Assembly: GCA_041558415.1 (NCBI GenBank)
Contig: JBFFEY010000022.1
Coordinates: forward strand, 1-41,482
Length of the DNA: 41,482 nucleotides
Reading direction: 5' to 3'
Source of the DNA: SG8-39 sp041558415
Lineage (GTDB): Bacteria; Pseudomonadota; Gammaproteobacteria; Burkholderiales; SG8-39
Shown: piece by piece, positions 26,680 through 35,176 of the stretch
How the letters are laid out: the number at the start of each line of letters is the position of its first letter
How positions within the stretch are numbered: position 1 is the stretch's first letter
The notes under the pieces: model-generated
Seen by the model: the letters and a program-made list of their open reading frames with translations, nothing else
Database searches by the model: none
What the model was told of the DNA's origin: nothing
Program-made: the position numbers and the translations under genes

Positions 26680-27582
26680 ATGGCCGTCGAGATCGTCCCG
26701 GTGACCGCGGATTTCGCCGCCGAGGTCGGCGACGTCGATCTCGCGCGGCTCTCGAGCGATGACCTGGCGGCGGTGAAACAAGCCTTCTGGAAGTACGCGG
26801 TGCTGGTGTTCCCCGGTCAGCGGCTCGACGCCGAGCAGCATCTCGCCTTCGCGCGCCATTTCGGGCCGCACGAGACCACCATCGCCGTGCACCGCCCGGA
26901 GGAGGACAAGACGCTGCGCGTGCGAAAGGAATTCGCCGACGTCTCCAATCTCGACGCGCAGGGCCGCATCTGGAAGCCGGACAGCCGGGTGCGCGAGTTC
27001 GAGCGCGCCAACCGCCTGTGGCACACCGACAGCTCGTTCAAGCGCCTGCCGGCGCTCGCCTCGTTCCTCTACGCGCGCTCGATTCCGCCGGTGGGCGGGC
27101 GCACGGAATTCGCCGACCTGCGCGCCGCCTATGACGCCTTGCCCGAGGCGAGCAGGGCGCGGCTCGCCGGGCGGGTCGCCGAGCACTGCATCGCACACTC
27201 GCGCGCGCGCATGGGCTTCACCCAGTTCACCGACGAGGAGCGCGCGGCGATGCCGCCGGTGCCGCAACTCATCGTGCGCAGGCTGCCGCAGACCGGCCGC
27301 AAGACGCTGTACCTCGCCTCGCACGCGGGGCGCATCGTTGGCATGCCCGAAGCCGAGGGGCGCGCGCTGCTCGACGAGCTGATGGCGCATGCCACGCAGC
27401 GCCAGTTCGTCTACTCGCACCGCTGGCGCGCCCAGGACCTGGTGATGTGGGACGACCGCTGCACCATGCACCGCGCAACCGGCTACGACGATCTGCGCTG
27501 GCCGCGCGACGTGCAACGCGCGACGGTGGCCGACGTCGCCAACAGCTGCGAGCAGGAAGGCGTCGAGCCCGCGCTCGCCTGA
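26680..27582 (+). CDS. TauD/TfdA family Fe(II)/2-oxoglutarate dioxygenase
   Basis: A 300-residue non-heme iron oxygenase with the facial triad WHTDSSF (H115, D117) and MHRAT (H264), and a C-terminal Arg at about 280 that binds 2-oxoglutarate. RLWHTDSSFKRLPA and SHAGRIVGM place it closer to TfdA (2,4-D dioxygenase) than to TauD of taurine metabolism, but substrates vary widely in the family. It probably hydroxylates a small organic acid or ether to start its breakdown. A GAGGGGG ribosome site lies before the ATG. It ends the kinase, dehydrogenase, dioxygenase run, which may be one operon. Confidence 0.9.
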   Translation: MAVEIVPVTADFAAEVGDVDLARLSSDDLAAVKQAFWKYAVLVFPGQRLDAEQHLAFARHFGPHETTIAVHRPEEDKTLRVRKEFADVSNLDAQGRIWKPDSRVREFERANRLWHTDSSFKRLPALASFLYARSIPPVGGRTEFADLRAAYDALPEASRARLAGRVAEHCIAHSRARMGFTQFTDEERAAMPPVPQLIVRRLPQTGRKTLYLASHAGRIVGMPEAEGRALLDELMAHATQRQFVYSHRWRAQDLVMWDDRCTMHRATGYDDLRWPRDVQRATVADVANSCEQEGVEPALA

Positions 27583-27606
27583 ACGCCGGCCTCCCCATCC
27601 CGGGAA

Positions 27607-27677
27607 CCTCCGATCGAGTCGATGACTCGATCGGAGGGTCGTCCGACGTCGGGGGACCTCAAGGGGGCTGAGCCCCC
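27607..27677. terminator. Hairpins between convergent tauD-like and trpB2 genes
   Basis: A perfect 14-bp stem (27607-27620 with 27624-27637, loop gat) is followed by the palindrome ccgacgtcgg (27643-27652) and a GC-rich stem of six pairs (27663-27668 with 27672-27677). There is no U-tract. The position between two convergent stops suggests bidirectional termination or mRNA 3'-end protection. Confidence 0.5.
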
Positions 27678-27687
27678 CTCGAGTCGA

Positions 27688-29049
27688 CTACGCCGCGGCG
27701 GGCAGGCCTGCGAGCGCCATTGCCAGCTCGCCCTCGTCGTAGTTCTGGTCGACCAGGCTGCCGGCGAAGTAGTCCATGTAGGCCTGCATGTCGAAGTGGC
27801 CGTGGCCGCAGAGGTTGAACAGAATCACCTCCGACTTGCCCTCCTTCTTGCAGCGCAGCGCTTCCTCGATCGCGCCCTTCACCGCGTGGTTCGCCTCAGG
27901 CGCAGGCAGAATGCCCTCGGCGCGCGCGAACTGCACCCCCGCAGCGAAGCACTCCTTCTGGTGGTAGGCCACCGCGTCGAGCAGGCCTAACTCCTTGCAG
28001 TGCGACACCAGCGGCGCCATGCCGTGGTAGCGCAGGCCGCCGGCGTGAAAGCCCGGAGGGGTGAAGGTCGAGCCGAGCGTGTGCATCTTGACGAGCGGCG
28101 TGAGATGCCCGGTGTCGCCGAAGTCGTAGGCGTACTTGCCGCGCGTCAGGCTCGGGCAGGCCGCCGGCTCGACGGCGACCACGCGCACCTTCTTGCCGCC
28201 GCGCAGCTGTGCGCCGATGAAGGGGAATGCCAGCCCGGCGAAGTTCGAGCCGCCGCCGGTGCAGCCGACCAGCACGTCGGGGTAGTCGCCCGCCATCTCG
28301 AGCTGCAAGAGCGCCTCCTGGCCGACCACGGTCTGGTGCATCAGCACGTGGTTGAGCACCGAGCCGAGCGCGTACTTGGTGTCGTCGTGGGTGGCCGCGA
28401 CTTCGACCGCCTCGGAGATCGCGATGCCGAGGCTGCCGGGGTGGTCCTTGTTCTGCGCCAGGATCGCCTTGCCCGATTGCGTCTCGGAGGACGGCGAGGC
28501 GATGCAGGTGGCGCCGTAGGTTTCCATCAGCGCGCGGCGGTAGGGCTTCTGGTTGTACGACACGCGCACCATCCATACCTTGACCTCGATGCCGAACAGC
28601 GCGCCGGCGAAGGCGAGCGAGGAGCCCCACTGACCGGCGCCGGTCTCGGTGGTGATCTTCTTGACGCCGGCCTCCTTGTTGTAGAAGGCCTGCGCCACGG
28701 CGGTGTTCGGCTTGTGGCTGCCGGCCGGCGATACGCCTTCGTACTTGTAATAGATTTTGGCCGGCGTCTGCAGCGCTTGTTCCAGCCGCCGCGCGCGGAA
28801 CAGCGGCGAAGGCCGCCACTGTCTGTAGACCTCGCGCACTGGCTCGGGAATCTCGATCTCGCGCTCGGCACTCACCTCCTGCGCGATCAGCGCCATGGGA
28901 AAGAGCGGCGCGAGATCGTCCGGCCCGACCGGCTGCTTGGTGCCCGGGTGCAGCACCGGCGGCGGCGGTGCGGGCAGGTCCGCCATGATGTTGTACCAGT
29001 GCTTCGGGATGCGCGTTTCGTCCAGGATGTACTTCACCGTGTCTGCCAT
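27688..29049 (-). CDS. trpB2: TrpB2-type tryptophan synthase beta-like PLP enzyme
   Basis: A 453-residue TrpB2 protein, longer than ordinary TrpB because of the N-terminal extension seen here (about 1-75). The PLP lysine is K113 in AGSHKPNTA, ETGAGQWG (135-142) is the substrate loop, and CTGGGSNFAG binds the phosphate. TrpB2 enzymes act without TrpA and condense indole or similar compounds with serine or O-phosphoserine, although several have other roles. It is 67 bases downstream of kynureninase, so a function tied to tryptophan/indole use is reasonable. A strong AAAGGAGGAG lies before the ATG. The enzyme seems intact. Confidence 0.9.
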   Translation of the reverse strand: MADTVKYILDETRIPKHWYNIMADLPAPPPPVLHPGTKQPVGPDDLAPLFPMALIAQEVSAEREIEIPEPVREVYRQWRPSPLFRARRLEQALQTPAKIYYKYEGVSPAGSHKPNTAVAQAFYNKEAGVKKITTETGAGQWGSSLAFAGALFGIEVKVWMVRVSYNQKPYRRALMETYGATCIASPSSETQSGKAILAQNKDHPGSLGIAISEAVEVAATHDDTKYALGSVLNHVLMHQTVVGQEALLQLEMAGDYPDVLVGCTGGGSNFAGLAFPFIGAQLRGGKKVRVVAVEPAACPSLTRGKYAYDFGDTGHLTPLVKMHTLGSTFTPPGFHAGGLRYHGMAPLVSHCKELGLLDAVAYHQKECFAAGVQFARAEGILPAPEANHAVKGAIEEALRCKKEGKSEVILFNLCGHGHFDMQAYMDYFAGSLVDQNYDEGELAMALAGLPAAA

Positions 29050-29116
29050 GAGCCTCTCCTCCTCCTTTTAGGCGCCAAAGTGTAAACCGGATGGCGTTGC
29101 CAGACCGGCGCAGCGC

Positions 29117-30295
29117 TCAGCTTTTCAAGACTTCGCCCACCCGCGCCGCCGCCTTGAGCAGCTCCTCCTCGGAATTGAGGATATCCGGGCACAGGCGCAG
29201 GCGGTCGCCGCGCGCATCGGCGGTGACGCCTTTCGCGGCCAGCGCCTCGACCAACCGGCTCGCCTCGGGGTGGACCACGCTGACGAAGGCGCCGTAGTCG
29301 TCGCTCACGCCTTCCGCCGTCACCCGCGCCACGCGAAACAGGGCGTCGGCGAGCAGGCTCTTTTGCTGCAGGTTGTACGCGCGCAGCCGCTCGACGCCGA
29401 GCGCGAGCGTCAGCTCGAGGCCGGCGCGCGCCTGGGCGCAGGTGAATACCGGCGGCGTCGACTCGAGCCAGGCGTCGCCGCCGGGACCGAATTCGGGCGG
29501 CTCGGGGCGCAGATAGGCGAAGGGCTCACGCTTCGCGAACCAGCCGGTGTCGAGCGTGCGCAGCGTTTCGGCGAGCCCCGGACGCACGTACAGCCAGCAG
29601 GCCCCCGGCCCGCCGCGCAGGTACTTGTACGATCCGCCAATCGCGAAATCGACGTCGAGCTCGGCCACATCGAGCGGCAGCACGCCGGCGTGATGGTAGA
29701 CGTCGAGCAGCACCAGCGCGCCGGCGGCGTGGGCATCGCGCACGAGCCGTCGCAGGTGATGCACCCGTTCACCGCTGCGGAACAGCACGCTCGACAGGAC
29801 GATCAGCTCGGCCTGCTCGACCGACAACTCGCGCCAGGGCGTGACGCGCAGCGCGATGCGGCCGCGCTTGCGGTAGTTGCGCAGGATGAAGTCGATCGAG
29901 TCGAATTCGCCGTCGGTGGTGGCGACGCGCGGCTCGCCCGAGAGCGCATTGAGCACCGCGCGCAGGCCCTGCCCGGCGCTGGTCTTGGGCACGATGCAAT
30001 CGGGGCGCGGCGCGCCGATAAGCCGCGCGACGAGCGCGCGAAACTGCTCGCGCTCGGCGAGCCAGCCGTCCCAGGCATCGCCCAGGTCGCGGTACCAGGC
30101 ATCGAGCGAGGCGGCGACATCCGCCGCCGTGCGATCGAGCGGCCGGCCGAGCGAGTGGTTGGCGAGGTAGATGTCCGGACGCGCCAGCACGCGCGAGAAC
30201 AGCGGCCAGACGTGCCGGCGCAGGCCCTGCGCCGTGAGCGGGCCGTGGCCGAGCGCGGCAACCGCGCTGTCGATTTCGCTGGCCGTTTGCGTCAT
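29117..30295 (-). CDS. kynU: Kynureninase
   Basis: A 392-residue fold-type I PLP enzyme. The PLP lysine is K224 in GGSYKYLRGGPGA and the pyridine-N aspartate is D198 in LLDVYHHAG. Kynureninase hydrolyses kynurenine or 3-hydroxykynurenine to anthranilate or 3-hydroxyanthranilate and alanine. The neighbouring tryptophan 2,3-dioxygenase (9 bases upstream) supports this role. It is slightly shorter than typical bacterial kynureninases (about 415 residues), so a related aminotransferase-like hydrolase is the main alternative. No formamidase gene (kynB) is in the window. Confidence 0.82.
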   Translation of the reverse strand: MTQTASEIDSAVAALGHGPLTAQGLRRHVWPLFSRVLARPDIYLANHSLGRPLDRTAADVAASLDAWYRDLGDAWDGWLAEREQFRALVARLIGAPRPDCIVPKTSAGQGLRAVLNALSGEPRVATTDGEFDSIDFILRNYRKRGRIALRVTPWRELSVEQAELIVLSSVLFRSGERVHHLRRLVRDAHAAGALVLLDVYHHAGVLPLDVAELDVDFAIGGSYKYLRGGPGACWLYVRPGLAETLRTLDTGWFAKREPFAYLRPEPPEFGPGGDAWLESTPPVFTCAQARAGLELTLALGVERLRAYNLQQKSLLADALFRVARVTAEGVSDDYGAFVSVVHPEASRLVEALAAKGVTADARGDRLRLCPDILNSEEELLKAAARVGEVLKS

Positions 30296-30304
30296 GCGGG
30301 TCGC

Positions 30305-31144
30305 CTATTGCTTCTCGATCGCCGTGCGCACGTCGATCAGCTCGGGGAACAGCGCGACGTCTAGCGTCTTCTTCAGGTAGGACACGCCGGCGGTGCCGCC
30401 CGTGCCGCGTTTTAAGCCGATCGTGCGCTCGACGGTCTTCAGGTGACGGAAGCGCCAGAGGTGGTAGTTCTCCTCGACGTCGACCAGCTTTTCGCACATT
30501 TCATAGGCCTCCCAGTGGCGCGCGGGATCCTCGTAGATCGTCTTGAACACGTCGACGACGCCCGCATGGCCCTCGTAGCGCTGCGTCCAGTCGCGCGTGA
30601 CGCGTGCCGCCGGAATCGGCAAGCCGCGGCGCGCCAGGTGACGCAGGAACTCGTCGTACAGGCTCGGCTGCGCGAGCAGCCGTGAAAGCCAGCCGTGGGT
30701 CGCGGGCGCATGCCGGTAGACGTCGATTAGGCGCGGGTTCTTGTTGCCGAGCAGGAATTCGATGGCGCGGAACTGGAAGGACTGCAGTCCGGAGGCCGGG
30801 CCGAGGCTGTCGCGGAACTGCACGTATTCCGAGGGCGTGAGCGTTTCCAGAACCGCCCATTGCTCGAACAACTGGCGCTGAATCTGCTTCACGCGGGCGA
30901 GAATCTTGAAACAGGGGCTGAGCGCATCGGCCTTGACGTGCTCGATCGCCGCGCTCAGCTCGTGCACCATCAGCTTCATCCACAGCTCGGAGGTCTGGTG
31001 CTGGATGATGAACAGCAGCTCGTCGTGGTGCGCCGAGCGCGGCTGCTGCGCAGCGAGGATGCGGTCGAGGCAGAGATAGCCGCCGTACGAACTCTCGTCG
31101 GTGAGTTCGAGGATGATGCCGGGATCCGTCACTACATCGGCCAT
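30305..31144 (-). CDS. kynA: Tryptophan 2,3-dioxygenase
   Basis: A 279-residue heme enzyme that opens the indole ring of L-tryptophan with O2 to make N-formylkynurenine. The DELLFIIQHQTSELW block (41-55, with H50 near the distal site), QFRDSLGPASGLQSFQFR (about 109-126, substrate Arg) and LWRFRHLKTVERTIG (heme-ligand His near residue 235) are characteristic. The length matches. It is the first gene of the kynA-kynU-trpB2 run and is divergent from the GST gene. A GGAAAG ribosome site precedes the ATG. Confidence 0.95.
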   Translation of the reverse strand: MADVVTDPGIILELTDESSYGGYLCLDRILAAQQPRSAHHDELLFIIQHQTSELWMKLMVHELSAAIEHVKADALSPCFKILARVKQIQRQLFEQWAVLETLTPSEYVQFRDSLGPASGLQSFQFRAIEFLLGNKNPRLIDVYRHAPATHGWLSRLLAQPSLYDEFLRHLARRGLPIPAARVTRDWTQRYEGHAGVVDVFKTIYEDPARHWEAYEMCEKLVDVEENYHLWRFRHLKTVERTIGLKRGTGGTAGVSYLKKTLDVALFPELIDVRTAIEKQ

Positions 31145-31222
31145 GGCCCGCTTTCCGCCGTGATTGGAAACTGCACGGGCGATGGTAGCCGAGCGGCACG
31201 CCCGCGAGCAACGCGCGCGCCC

Positions 31223-31228
31223 TATAAT
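31223..31228 (+). promoter_or_regulatory. -10 element (TATAAT) of the GST promoter
   Basis: A perfect TATAAT lies 27 bases before the GST ATG at 31255, giving a predicted leader of about 20 bases with GGGAGG (31243-31248) at the right distance for ribosome binding. No clear -35 is seen upstream. Confidence 0.6.
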
Positions 31229-31254
31229 CGCGACTCGCTTACGGGAGGCCAGCG

Positions 31255-31911
31255 ATGCTCAAGCTCTGCGGATTTCACGTCAGCAACTACCACAACAAGG
31301 CGCGCATCGCGCTGCTCGAAAAGGGCATCGCCTTCGAGGAAGATGCGAGCATCCGCCCCTCGCAGAAGGACGCTTGGCTGGCGCGCTCGCCGATGGGCAA
31401 GGTGCCGATCCTGGAGGTCGACGGCACGACGCTCACCGAGTCGCAGGTGATTCTCGAGTATCTCGAGGACGCCTATCCCGACAAGCCGCTGCTGCCGAAG
31501 GATCCGCTCGCGCGCGCCAGGGTGCGCGAGCTCGTCACCCACATCGAGTGGCACATGGAGATGGTGGTCCGCAGGCTCTACGCGCAGGCCTTTTTCGGCG
31601 GCACGGTGAGCGAGGAAGTGAAGCAGTCGGTGGAAAAGGACATCGCGCGCGGCGTGCGCACGCTGAGGGCGCTGGCACGCTTCGCCCCGTTCATTGCCGG
31701 CAAGGAACTGACGCTGGCGGATTGCGCGGCGTTCGTCCACCTGCCGCTGGTGTCGCTGTCGACGAAGATCGTCCTCGGGGGCGACGTACTCGAGGCGCTG
31801 CCGCAGGTGAAGGACTACCTCAAGATGCTGCGCGCGCGCCCCGCCTTCGCGCGCGTCGACGAGGACCGCAAGGCGGCGGCCGCGGCAATGGCTGCGGCGG
31901 CGAAAAAATAG
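31255..31911 (+). CDS. Glutathione S-transferase family protein
   Basis: A 218-residue cytosolic GST. The thioredoxin-like N-terminal domain has the catalytic-region Asn/Ser near residues 10-13 (SNYHNKARIALLEKG), the cis-Pro loop KVPILEVDG (about 49-57) and the glutathione-binding ESQVILEYLED (about 62-72). The C-terminal helical domain is complete, and the tail is Ala/Lys-rich. It probably conjugates or reduces electrophiles with glutathione; the gor gene upstream in the window provides GSH. It is 17 bases before the nucleotide cyclase gene. The exact GST class is not clear. Confidence 0.9.
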   Translation: MLKLCGFHVSNYHNKARIALLEKGIAFEEDASIRPSQKDAWLARSPMGKVPILEVDGTTLTESQVILEYLEDAYPDKPLLPKDPLARARVRELVTHIEWHMEMVVRRLYAQAFFGGTVSEEVKQSVEKDIARGVRTLRALARFAPFIAGKELTLADCAAFVHLPLVSLSTKIVLGGDVLEALPQVKDYLKMLRARPAFARVDEDRKAAAAAMAAAAKK

Positions 31912-31928
31912 TCCGCGGCGAGCGGGAA

Positions 31929-33560
31929 ATGATCGGCGTGCTTCTGGCCTACCAGCGGCGGCTTGCCGAGCCGCCGGCGAACGTCGCTTTCGAGCATCGC
32001 CGCTACTTCGTCACGGTGGGCTGGGGCTATCCGGTCGGCTGGTTGTGGCACTTCGGCTTAATTTTCATCTTTTGGGCGCTCGGCGCGCAGACGCTGGCGC
32101 TGCTCAACGTCGCCAGCGTCGCCATCTGGACGCTGGTCCTGTGGCTGCACTTCCGTGGTCGCCTGGCGCTCAGCGCCAGTTTCGCAGTGTTTGAGCTCTT
32201 CGCGCATCAGGTCATCTGCGTCGCGACGATCGGCTGGGCCACGGGATTCCAGTACTACTTGCTTGCGCCGCTCGGGGCGTTGGTTTTCCTCATACCCGTG
32301 GGCGGACTCGGCCTGAAGATTGCGCTGGCCGTGTTTGTCGCCCTCACCTACGCCGCGCTGCACCTGTTGTTTGCGGGGGCGGCGCCCGCGGTGGTGCTCG
32401 CACCCTCTGTCGTAGACGCGATGTACTACGGTAACGCGTTGTCGATGTTTTTCATCATGTTCCTTTTAACGGCGACCTACGCGGCGGTGGCCGCGCGCGC
32501 GGAGATCTCGCTGGTCGCGGAAAAATCGAAGTCTGACGAGATGGCTGCGCTGCTGCGCAGAATGTTCGGCCGCTACCTGTCCGCCGAGGTGATGGACGCG
32601 ATTCTGGAGGATCCCGCGGGTCTCGAGCTCGGCGGCGAGAAGCGCCATGTCACCATCATGCTCACCGATCTGCGTGGTTTCTCGGCGCTTTCCGAACGCC
32701 TTGCGCCCGAGCAGGTGGTGAGCATGCTCAACAACTACTTCGAGCAGATGGTCGAGATTATCGTCAAGCACCAGGGCACGATCAACGAGATCATCGGCGA
32801 CGCGCTGCTGGTGCTGTTCGGTGCGCCGCAGGCCATGCCGGACCGCGTGCAACGCGCCGTGGCCTGTGCGATCGAAATGCAGAACGCGATGCGCGAGGTC
32901 AACGCGCGCAACCGTGCGGCCGGGCTGCCCGAGCTGGAAATGGGCATCGGGCTGAACGACACCGAGGTCGTGGTCGGCAATATCGGCTCGGTCAAGCGCA
33001 GCAAGTACGCTGCTGTCGGCAGCGGCGTCAACCTCGCGAGTCGCATCGAGTCGTACACCGTGGGCGGCGAGATCCTGGCGTCGGAATCGGTGCTGCAGGC
33101 CACGGGCGAGGTTCTGCGGATCGACGCGCAGCGCGAGGTGCTGCCGAAAGGCGCGCAGGCGCCGCTGCGCATCTACGCGATCGGCGGGATTGGCGTGCCG
33201 TACAACCTCGCGCTCGAGGAGAATGCGCCGGAGCTGATCCCCCTCGCGCGTCGCATTCCGGTGCGCTATGCGGCGCTCGAGGGCAAGGCATCGGGCCAGG
33301 AAATGCTGCGGAGCGAAGTCCGACGGCTCGGCAAGTCGACCATCGAGCTCGACGCGGCCGAGCCGCTCACGCCGATGACCGACCTGCGCTTCAGGCTGTG
33401 CGAAGTCGACGAGGCGCTCGCCGCGCGCGATTTCTACGGCAAGGTGGTGCGTGCGGGCGATGCGGCTGCGCCGACGCAGATCCGCTTCACCGCCATGCCT
33501 CCGGAGATCGCGGCGTATTTCGAGGCGCTGCGCCGTTACGCGGCCTCCCCCGCGGACTGA
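31929..33560 (+). CDS. Membrane class III nucleotide cyclase with PilZ-like C-terminal region
   Basis: A 543-residue protein with six membrane helices (about 35-190), a short linker helix, a class III catalytic domain (about 235-415) and a C-terminal domain (about 450-540). The metal-binding aspartates are D247 (TDLRGFS) and D291 (NEIIGDAL), and the transition-state N368 and R372 (VNLASR) are present. At the purine-specificity positions E287 replaces the adenylyl-cyclase Lys and A361 replaces Asp/Thr, so ATP versus GTP is uncertain. The C-terminal region contains RIPVR (RxxxR) and a QIRFTAMPPE end like PilZ, but lacks the second c-di-GMP motif. It follows the GST gene by 17 bases. Confidence 0.88.
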   Translation: MIGVLLAYQRRLAEPPANVAFEHRRYFVTVGWGYPVGWLWHFGLIFIFWALGAQTLALLNVASVAIWTLVLWLHFRGRLALSASFAVFELFAHQVICVATIGWATGFQYYLLAPLGALVFLIPVGGLGLKIALAVFVALTYAALHLLFAGAAPAVVLAPSVVDAMYYGNALSMFFIMFLLTATYAAVAARAEISLVAEKSKSDEMAALLRRMFGRYLSAEVMDAILEDPAGLELGGEKRHVTIMLTDLRGFSALSERLAPEQVVSMLNNYFEQMVEIIVKHQGTINEIIGDALLVLFGAPQAMPDRVQRAVACAIEMQNAMREVNARNRAAGLPELEMGIGLNDTEVVVGNIGSVKRSKYAAVGSGVNLASRIESYTVGGEILASESVLQATGEVLRIDAQREVLPKGAQAPLRIYAIGGIGVPYNLALEENAPELIPLARRIPVRYAALEGKASGQEMLRSEVRRLGKSTIELDAAEPLTPMTDLRFRLCEVDEALAARDFYGKVVRAGDAAAPTQIRFTAMPPEIAAYFEALRRYAASPAD

Positions 33561-33566
33561 CGGCGC

Positions 33567-34415
33567 TCAGTGCGCCTCGAGCCAGTCGGCCGCCTCGCGC
33601 CACAGCGTGTCGCGAAACGGCTCGCGGAAAAAACCGAAATGGCCGATGCGCTGCGCGCCGACTTCCTCGGGCCGCACGCGGCGAATCTCGCCGCGCGCCG
33701 AAGGGTAAAGCCGCAGCAGCGCCTCGACGGCGGCGAGCGGCGCGTAGCGGTCGTCGCTCGGAGCCACCGCGCGTAGCGGCGCGCGGAAACCCCCGTAGGC
33801 CGCATGCGCACCGAGTGCGCCGACGACGTACTCGGGATGGCGGCACCAGCGCGCCCAGTCGAGCGCCACGCCCGCCGGCAGGTCCTCGCCCATGCCGATG
33901 CGCGAGGCGGCGGCATAGCCGTACAACCGCGTGACCGCGGGGATGAACACCTGGGTGAAGGTCCACAGGCCGGCGCGCTGCGCGCCGCGCCAGTGGCGCC
34001 AGTAACCGCTTTGCGAGCCGACCACGAGCGCGGCGGCGATGCGCTCGCGCTGCGGCAGCAGGCCGAGAATCACGCCGCCAACGCTGTGCCCGACGGCCAT
34101 CAGGCGTGCGCCTGGCGCAATACGCTCGAGGAAGTCGAACGCGGCGGGCACGTCGCGCTCGGCCCAGTCGCGCAGCGTCGCGCCGTAGCCCTTCAGGTTC
34201 GCCGGCCGCGAGCGGCCGATGCCGCGGTAGTCGAAGGTCAGCACGCAGAAGCCGCGTTCGGCCAGGTAAGCGGCGAATTTCGCGTAGTAGCTCTGCCTGA
34301 CGCCGGTCGCCGCCTGGATCGCGACCGCGCGCGCGGGCCTGCCCTGCGGGCGGAACAGCGTGGCGCCGAGCCGCACGCGGTCGCCGGTTTCGAGTTCGAT
34401 CTCTTCGCTCGTCAT
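33567..34415 (-). CDS. Alpha/beta hydrolase (serine hydrolase, S33-like)
   Basis: A 282-residue alpha/beta hydrolase with the nucleophile elbow GHSVGG (109-114, S111), an Asp-containing DDRYAP (about 218-223) as the acid, and a C-terminal GHFGFF His. The LTFDYRGIGRSRP block (59-71) is typical of the serine aminopeptidase S33-like or lysophospholipase-like group. It is probably cytoplasmic with an ester or amide substrate that cannot be specified. The ATG at 34415 overlaps the TauE/SafE stop (ATGA). It is the last gene of the long minus-strand run from the window's right end. Its 3' end is 6 bases from the convergent cyclase stop. Confidence 0.85.
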   Translation of the reverse strand: MTSEEIELETGDRVRLGATLFRPQGRPARAVAIQAATGVRQSYYAKFAAYLAERGFCVLTFDYRGIGRSRPANLKGYGATLRDWAERDVPAAFDFLERIAPGARLMAVGHSVGGVILGLLPQRERIAAALVVGSQSGYWRHWRGAQRAGLWTFTQVFIPAVTRLYGYAAASRIGMGEDLPAGVALDWARWCRHPEYVVGALGAHAAYGGFRAPLRAVAPSDDRYAPLAAVEALLRLYPSARGEIRRVRPEEVGAQRIGHFGFFREPFRDTLWREAADWLEAH

Positions 34416-35149
34416 TTCAGCGCGTGCCACAGCATGACGAGGCCGCCGACCACGATCAAGCCTTCGATGACGAGCGTGTGCAGGCGCGCGCCCATGCGCT
34501 CGACGAGAAACGCCGCCAGCCAGCTCCCGGGCACGGTGACGATGCCGATGGCGGCGCCGAGCGTCGCGTGGCGCAGGTCGAGCAGCTCGAAGCGTCCGTA
34601 GAGCGCGGCGCGCACCAGGTCGACGATGATCGTCACCAGCGCGTCGGTGGCGAGCACCATCGTGCCGCCGAAGCCGGCGCCCAGCAGCAGCGAGATGAGA
34701 ATGACGCCGGTGCCCGAGGCGAAACCCGAGGCGAGGCCGAACACGCCGGCGCCGGCGACGAGGCCCATCGGGCCGAGCGTCAGCTGGCGCCGCTTGAGCA
34801 CGCGGCGCAGCGGGATCGAGCCGAGCACGAACAGCGCCAGCACCAGGCCGAGCGTCCGCGCGTCGAGCACCGCGAAGATCCACGTCCCGACGAGCAGCGC
34901 CGGCAGCGCACCCGCGCAGATAGTGGCCACCGCCGGCAGGTTGACCGACCTGCGGTAGAACCAGAAGCGTCCTGCGTTGATCAGCACCCCGGCCACCGCG
35001 AGGACCGGTATCGTCGCCTTCGGGCCGATCAGCGGCACCAGCGCCGCGGTGAGGATGATGCCGGTGCCGAAACCGCCGACGCCGCCGATCACCGCTGCGC
35101 CGGCGGCGAGCAGCGCCACCGCGGCGAAGGTCCCCGGGTCGAGCAGCAT
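34412..35149 (-). CDS. TauE/SafE family membrane transporter (second copy)
   Basis: A 245-residue membrane protein with about eight hydrophobic segments and the two-part TauE/SafE architecture (GGVGGFGTGIILTAAL near residues 22-37 and GVFGLASGFASGTGVILIS in the second half). It differs clearly from the TauE/SafE at 2057-2809, so it is not a recent duplicate. It may export sulfite or a related anion, which would fit its downstream position from a sulfotransferase/APS-kinase pair, but that is inference. It is 27 bases after the YciA-like thioesterase and overlaps the hydrolase gene. Confidence 0.85.
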   Translation of the reverse strand: MLLDPGTFAAVALLAAGAAVIGGVGGFGTGIILTAALVPLIGPKATIPVLAVAGVLINAGRFWFYRRSVNLPAVATICAGALPALLVGTWIFAVLDARTLGLVLALFVLGSIPLRRVLKRRQLTLGPMGLVAGAGVFGLASGFASGTGVILISLLLGAGFGGTMVLATDALVTIIVDLVRAALYGRFELLDLRHATLGAAIGIVTVPGSWLAAFLVERMGARLHTLVIEGLIVVGGLVMLWHALK

Positions 35150-35176
35150 CTGCCGTGGCGCGGCGCGCCGTCCGAA

